Shown here: piece after piece, positions 57,920-64,000 of the stretch
How the letters are laid out: every line of letters begins with the position of its first letter
How positions within the stretch are numbered: the stretch's first letter is position 1
Source: Margaritifera margaritifera
Taxonomy: Eukaryota > Mollusca > Bivalvia > Unionida > Margaritiferidae
DNA length: 64,000 nt
Reading direction: 5' to 3'
Assembly: GCA_029931535.1 (NCBI GenBank)
Contig: JAQPZY010001536.1
Location: forward strand, 3,888,501-3,952,500
Translations under genes and position numbers: made by a program
Notes under the pieces: generated by a model
Seen by the model: the letters and a program-made list of their open reading frames with translations, nothing else
The model's database searches: none
What the model was told of the DNA's origin: nothing

Positions 57920-60527
57920 TATTGCAAGTAGTCCGCAATCTCAAAACTCCTAAATGAAGTGATCGGTTTTGAAAAACACCCGAACTTTGGAAGTTCGCTC
58001 CGAACTATAATCATTCGTCTGATCAGTTGTATATCATGAATTTACTGATAGTAATATTCTATGGCATCGTAAACCCATGCTTATCTACCCGCTCATCAAA
58101 TACAAAACAAATAGCTCTGATAGATATTGCTGGGTCATATGACAGTAACGAGAGGAAAAGACCTCATGGTCTTAAAATCTGAATGGATGGCATTCCACAG
58201 GCCGGAATATCTACTGATTAATATGAGAAGAATTTATTGACCACTCTTCAGAAAACAAAACACTGTGTAGGAGAGCGTGTTTGAATCAAAGTGATAATAG
58301 CTGAAGAAGAAGCTTTACGAAAAGACCGCTTAACTGTCCCATCTACCACCCAACCCTTTATAACTTCATCTGCCAGTTCGATGGTGATGATCTATTGTCT
58401 GAGACATACACGCATTCAGACAAACCTGTCTGTATTTTTTCGTAGACGTCTGACGAGTGCAGGCTGTAGAGTTTTGATTCATCCCATGAAGGCAGGAAAT
58501 AGGGACCAGGAGTATAGGGTCGGTAAGATGAGGATACAAACCAAGAGCCTAATTAAGTGCGTAAACAAATATGATTGACACGTAGATATTTTTCTGTGTT
58601 GTTTCACTTTGTCTCGTTTTGGCATGATTCTCTAAGAGCAGTGAATATATTGAGAAAACTACACCAATCAAATCTTGCGGTTTAAAAATCCGAAAAGAGA
58701 CACGAGAACATTAAACAAATCGGTCAAAAATCATTAGACCAGCACCATTTGAGGATGCATTTGAAAATTATAATAATTACTAGACCACTTAGATTGAAGC
58801 ACAAGTAAATATAGTGTCATCTACTAGGATCCGGTTTTGGCTCCTCGCTGGACTAACCAGCAAGAAGTTCAAATTATGCCACTAATGAGTGACAGAATAA
58901 TTGCTACAGGCTGCAGGAAGGCATTACTTTACTAAATAAATATTTTACTATAGAGTCTTGTCTGAACCATTATCAACACTGTAATATTGCTTTTGATTTA
59001 AATGTAGTAGGAGACAATATGTTTGTGCATTACGTGCTAACGTTTATCTGTACTATTTCCAAGTATATTGCACAGAATTAAAATAAAAACGATCTTACAG
59101 CAATTGATTTGAAATATTATAAAAGCAATGTTACAATTGAGATTTTGAAAATTTAACAAACCTGATTGATTTAAGAGAATGAGTACAGGAGAATACTATT
59201 GTGATATTAAAAGTTGTTTTCTCTTTTGGACAAGCCTTGTAGTCTGCTAATATATATTGAATATTTACAGTCTTGATGACTACGCTCTGTGGTTCAGATG
59301 TATAGGGTTGGATTTCAAAGCGAGAATTCTGCAGTCTAATTCTTGTCTTGGAAGAACATATATGTTCCATACAAAAATTGAGAACCACCTCACTGTCTAC
59401 AGACCTGTCACTATACAAAAGCAGATCAAATATACTCCACGATAGAAATATATTCCGCAAGTACGAAAGGGTTTAAAACAAGGCATACTAACAAAGAATT
59501 TGTGATAAATTTGCAATGTGCAGATGACGCACAGACGCCGCGTGACACAGTCACTATATGTTCAGAATAAACTTACTATAGGAAGTCACATGTAAAATTA
59601 AAAAAGGCAAGGTACAAAACAAAACAAAACACAAATTTATTTGTGCAGCTAACACAGACATTGTGTACGCAATACGCTTAATACAAAGTACGACCACGGA
59701 GAGTCGATAAATATCTGCAATAGAAAATTCAGCATCCCTCTGGAGTGGTAAATGAGCAGTTCAATAAAACAACTCCCAGAACAATACATCTGTAGACAGA
59801 GTGTTGGGGATTTTGCTACGATGTATGAAAAAGGACAAGAGTTTAAAATATAAATACACACGCAAAATATTTAAACAAAAATTTAAATACTTCCAGTAAA
59901 ATAAAAAAAGATAGTTGAGTATATAGTGAAATTTTTTTCTTCGCTAAATTATAAAAATTAAGACTTCAATACTCGATGAACCAAGACCAAAACACGGTAA
60001 AAAAACAACTGCATACCTCTTTAATACGTTTTAAAAGCAGAAAAGATATAAGGAAGACTTAGATAGTGATATCTTATATCTTTGCATGAGTATATTGTTT
60101 AAAGCGTTAGCAATCAACATTTGTATGCATTTTTCATTGACACTGAGCCATATTTGAGGGAGATCAGCATTCGATAAATTCGTTAATTTGGCTCTGTGAA
60201 AGCCTTGTTAGACTTTACGATCAAACTTAGTAAACGAATAAACCCATGGGCTAGAAGGGTTGACTATATACCTTTGTACTATATGTCAAGGTTTTTAAAT
60301 ATAATAAATACAGGTGAAATGGATAATGTCACTTAACGTTTATTTGACATTTTACATACCAAATTAGGACAGAAAATAAGCGAAAGTATAAAATGGATGT
60401 TTGATGGGATGAATATTGAATACTGCACATGGATATTAATTGCTGAGGGAACTCTCATACTTAGATTTATCTGAATGGCTTAAGAACAGAAAAGCTTGCA
60501 TAAACCTAATAAAGACACTTTGGAATC
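57920..60527. other. Sequence without recognised features
   Basis: AT-rich. The open frames present are short and show no recognisable motif. Confidence 0.4.
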
Positions 60528-60812
60528 AGTGTTAAATACACCAAGTGATCACGTCGATACACCATCAAAATAAAATTTAGAGAGAGTGTTAAATACACCA
60601 AGTGATCACGTCGATACACCATCAAAATAAAATTTAGAGAGAGTGTTAAATACACCAAGTGATCACTTCGATACACCATCAAAATACACTTTAGAGAGAG
60701 AGAGTGTTAAATACACCAAGTGATCACATCGATACAAAATCAAAATAAACTTTAGAGAGTGTTAAATATTCCAAGTGATCATATAGATACACCATCAAAA
60801 TACAATTTAGAT
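60528..60812. repeat. 57-bp tandem repeat, about 5 copies
   Basis: The unit GTGTTAAATACACCAAGTGA plus TCACGTCGATACACCATCAA and AATAAAATTTAGAGAGA repeats. The first two full copies are identical and later ones drift. The AAGTGATCACTT-like palindrome lies in each unit. Confidence 0.93.
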
Positions 60813-63075
60813 AGTTTAAACGATGTCCGGTAAGAATTGAGGATATTAAAACAATTTGAAAATGAATTTGATATATCGGTAAATGTTTCTGCAATATTGG
60901 GATAACGAGAAAGTGAGAAAGTATAGGCACAGTTGTGAGAAACTACGTCAATCATGTTTGAATAACTTAAATAGAAAGGGAAATACAGGTATACATGTTA
61001 ATTATATTTCAATATGGAGGACCTAATGACTAGAAAGACGGAAGGTGCCGTTGGAATAAAAGAGATTTTTCAATTTGGTGTCGTAACAATTTAATACACA
61101 TTACAGACAGAAATATGTATGTAATAAATGCTTGTTTCTTTTTTCTTTTTTTCATTTTACCAGAAAAAAATATCAGAATACAAAAGACAAAATTATGATG
61201 CAGATAACTCTTATCAGAAACCATTTAAAGCTCAGTATGTATCAACTATCATTTTGAAAGTATCATCATGCCAGATTTAACGCGTAAAAGCAAACCTAAC
61301 ACACAGTAGAATAGCCATGTCGAAGGCTGGAATCGTGACATAGGCAACGTGTAAATTTGGTGCAATGTGAAATGTACATCGAACCAAAGGCAACGCAGAC
61401 CACTGACTCTACGAAGCAGAAATAAAATATTATTGTGCCAGGAGTGTAAGGCAGAAAATGTACAAATATAAATTGGACAATATAAATATAAATATAAATA
61501 TAAATATAAATTACAAATATAAATTGGACAATATAAATAGCCAAAAACATTCCATCAGATTTTTATTGTACCACAAATCAATCCACAAGTTATATGAGCC
61601 CATAGTTTGCAGTGGAACATATTCTATTGAAATATTTTACGATGCGTTGAGTAAGATTGCAAAGCTAGTGTATTGAGAAGTAAGACTGAAAAAAAACTTT
61701 GGTGTTCACAAAGAAGGATAGAAGAAATGTTTTGTTCGCAAATATATGTTACATTTGTAAGAAACAAAATAATTAAAGACAAAGTTCGCGATCATGACCA
61801 TTTCACAAACAAGTTTAGAGGCCCAGCACATATCTAATGTAATTTGAAGTTTAAATATATCCGAAATGCATACCATTGTTTATTCCAGCTTTATAATTTA
61901 TATCTGTAAAGTTTGTTCAGTTTCAATGATGGTCGGTGTGTATGCGATGCAATGATGTGTTGGACTGAGGAATTTAACTCCTTGCGGTATGTTGTCCTGC
62001 TTGTAGGGGTTTATGTATTTATCGTATTTTTACATCTTTACTATTTATTGTGTTAAAAAGCACATCTTTCCTTTATCCCCGTAATAGAGGTGCACTTTCT
62101 GTGCAATGGGAAGAATGTGCTTCGCACCCATGCATTCTGCACAATTACGCATTGCACACGTTGTCTTGGGTACGATTACCTACAAAAACTGCATTACGAA
62201 AGAGAACAATGTTGAAGACTTTGAAAGAAACTTGTAAGCAACATACACGATAAAACCCATCACAAGTGCAAGGAATATGTACTCGTAGTTTTTACTTGAT
62301 CATTAGATAATTGGTAGAAATAATTAAGTTTAGGTTTTGGTTGGTTTTTCAAGTTTTACCTTACTTTCTGGTCAGAAGAACCATCTGTGTGAGTAGAAAC
62401 GCTTAGAGCAAAACATCGTCCTGGTTGTTTAATGTCTGAGTTACCAAACCCTGTATTCTCAATCGTTCATTCATATATTTAGGAGTCTTCGACATGTTAT
62501 CATTGAACTCTTTTCTGTTCTTTTGTGATTTGTCGTGTATATTTTTTTTAACCCCATTAGAATAAAATAATTTGAATAAATAATTGTTTCCTGTAAATGC
62601 TAGACCGTTAGCTGTTGTTTCCCCAGTAATTAATAATATTGCTGCTGCAATTTATCTAGCGATAAATAATAGAGGTTTCCTTCAGAGAATCATTTACCCT
62701 AAGGTAAAAACTTTGCTATATAATTCAACCTAAGCATCTTCTCGTTCAAATCTGAATATGTAAGTAGTAAAATGTTTTCATAGATGTAATGGTGATTTCG
62801 TTAATAATTATTTTGTGTTTTATCCAGTCATAAAGTGGTGGATTGTTAAAATTATTGCTAATCAGATTAAATGGTTATAATTATATATATATAGTTTTTT
62901 TCTGCAGTTTTGTATTTCATTCGGCTCAAGTAAAAACTCAAATTTCAGGTCTTAATTTGCAACTCAAAATGCCTCATATGCTGAAATGCTCTTCAAGAAG
63001 TATTACAAAATCATATTTTTTTTGTGATGTATATTTAATGTATAATGTGTATTTGTCCATGAAGTTGAGTTGCAC
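60813..63075. other. AT-rich sequence; one short microsatellite
   Basis: A TATAAA-type run lies at 61480-61545 (with TAAATTGGACAATATAAAT duplicated on both sides), and an ATATAT run at 62883-62893. No gene recognised. Confidence 0.45.
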
Positions 63076-63521
63076 TTTAAATTCTTGTCACTTGTAAATA
63101 GAATGTTTACTGGAATTTGAGTTCAAGGCCAGACATGTTGACCGCTAGACTGTTTTTTTTTTCTCCCTCTTTTATTGCTTCACATCCTGTTGACATAGGT
63201 CAAGAAAAAAAGAGTTGGTACACAAATAATTCATTTCTAATTCAGAGAATTGTGTTTCAAATCCTACCCAGGTAGGGTTAGAGTCTATGAAAATGGATGA
63301 CTTGCTCGAGCTTGCCAGACATTATGATCTTTCTGAAGCGAAGGCATCTTTAAATTCTTGTCACTTGTAAATAGAATGTTTACATGAATTTTAGTTCAAG
63401 GCCAGACATGTTGACCGTTTGACTGTTTTTTGTCCCCATTTTATTTCTTCACATCCTGTTGATATAGGTCAAGAGAAAAATGTGTATCAAGAGGGAGTTG
63501 GTACACAAATAATTCATTTCT
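63076..63521. repeat. Direct repeat (164 and 173 bp) around a gag-like start
   Basis: TTTAAATTCTTGTCACTTGT... starts at 63076 and again at 63349 (273 bp apart) and runs to AATAATTCATTTCT in both copies. The second has an extra TGTGTATCAAGAGG-type insertion. The spacer includes a 26-codon frame from 63287 (MKMDDLLELARHYDLSEAKA) that runs into the second copy and stops. The peptide resembles the start of some retrotransposon gag proteins; that is inference. Confidence 0.75.
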
Positions 63522-63964
63522 GTTTAGATCAGTCTGTGGGAATCCATTTGCGATCAGATTTTACATTGTGCCGTTGAATTTAGAAATAACTCGAGAGGAA
63601 TTATTTATTTAATATATATTCATTTAAATTACTAAAGTGCTCATTGACTTTTGAATTAAAACATTACTTTGGACTTTTGTGAACTCATTCACAGACATTC
63701 TAGATTGTATCATTGTGGCATATCACTATATTCAAGACTATTTGAACTCCTTCGGAACATTGTATATTTTTGGACTTGTGATTAGGACATCTAGGATTAT
63801 TTGGAAATTTGGATTCACAATATTGAAAGTATCTTTTTGAATTTCACTTTGTATTATAAGGAAATAAATTGCTTGTTGATATTACTTACATTGTTGGTTT
63901 CACTTTCTTTCTGTTACATTTTTTAAAGACCTAATGTCGTAACAGAAATTGGGGGCTCGCTATG
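63522..63964 (+). mobile_element. Probable LTR end with primer-binding site
   Basis: An AT-rich stretch ends CTAATGTCGTAACA (63944). Five bases later comes TGGGGGCTCG (63950-63959), identical to the start of the primer-binding site used by tRNA-Pro-primed retroelements. An AATAAA at 63863-63868 sits about 80 bp before the end, as expected for the R region. The LTR probably starts at or before the direct repeat at 63349. The internal region lies beyond the window, so orientation (5' LTR, plus strand) and class rest on the primer site alone. Confidence 0.55.
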
Positions 63965-64000
63965 GTAATCTGAATTTGTTTAAAACATTTCAGAGATATT

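Noticed and set aside
58291..58578. 95-codon plus-strand frame
   Set aside because: No motif, no splice or start context, and composition as expected by chance.

Overview
The window is AT-rich nuclear DNA from an animal, most likely a marine invertebrate and plausibly a mollusc. This is inference: no ribosomal or mitochondrial marker is present. It holds split genes with GT/AG introns, several LINE lineages, tRNA-derived SINEs, hAT- and mariner-type DNA transposons, and very abundant mini- and microsatellites. Nothing looks prokaryotic.

One host gene can be reconstructed completely. It is the C16orf87/UPF0547 homologue on the minus strand, with five coding exons between 23825 and 559 whose splice sites and phases all agree. 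They give a 158-residue zinc-ribbon plus AT-hook protein. Its introns (3.5, 10.6, 2.0 and 6.6 kb) are filled with mobile elements and tandem arrays: a SINE, three putative DNA-transposon remnants, a decayed Jockey-like LINE, and arrays with 28-, 31-, 35-, 38-, 51- and 67-base units.

From 24 to 36.5 kb there is no recognisable housekeeping gene. This stretch holds a small LINE copy with a twin-primed 5' inversion and a perfect target-site duplication, a 2.3 kb CR1/L2-like LINE with an almost intact reverse transcriptase, GA/CT microsatellites, a small double zinc-knuckle coding stretch, and a tandem array in which each unit carries a 27-nt micro-exon-like segment between consensus splice sites. 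From 36.6 to 38.8 kb lies a 2.2 kb CA/CG-rich low-complexity tract.

From 39 to 50 kb there is a 2 kb hAT-like element, more SINE copies, and a terminal exon of a WRAP73 (WDR8) homologue on the minus strand. That exon keeps its frame and splice acceptor but contains an in-frame TAG. A dead mariner element sits 127 bp upstream of it. From 50.5 to 55 kb a repeat family runs in the opposite orientation to related copies at 27-28.8 kb. The rest (55-64 kb) is mostly unremarkable AT-rich sequence with an inverted-repeat element, a young SINE with a 14-bp target-site duplication, a 57-bp array, and what looks like an LTR with a tRNA-Pro-type primer-binding site at the right edge.
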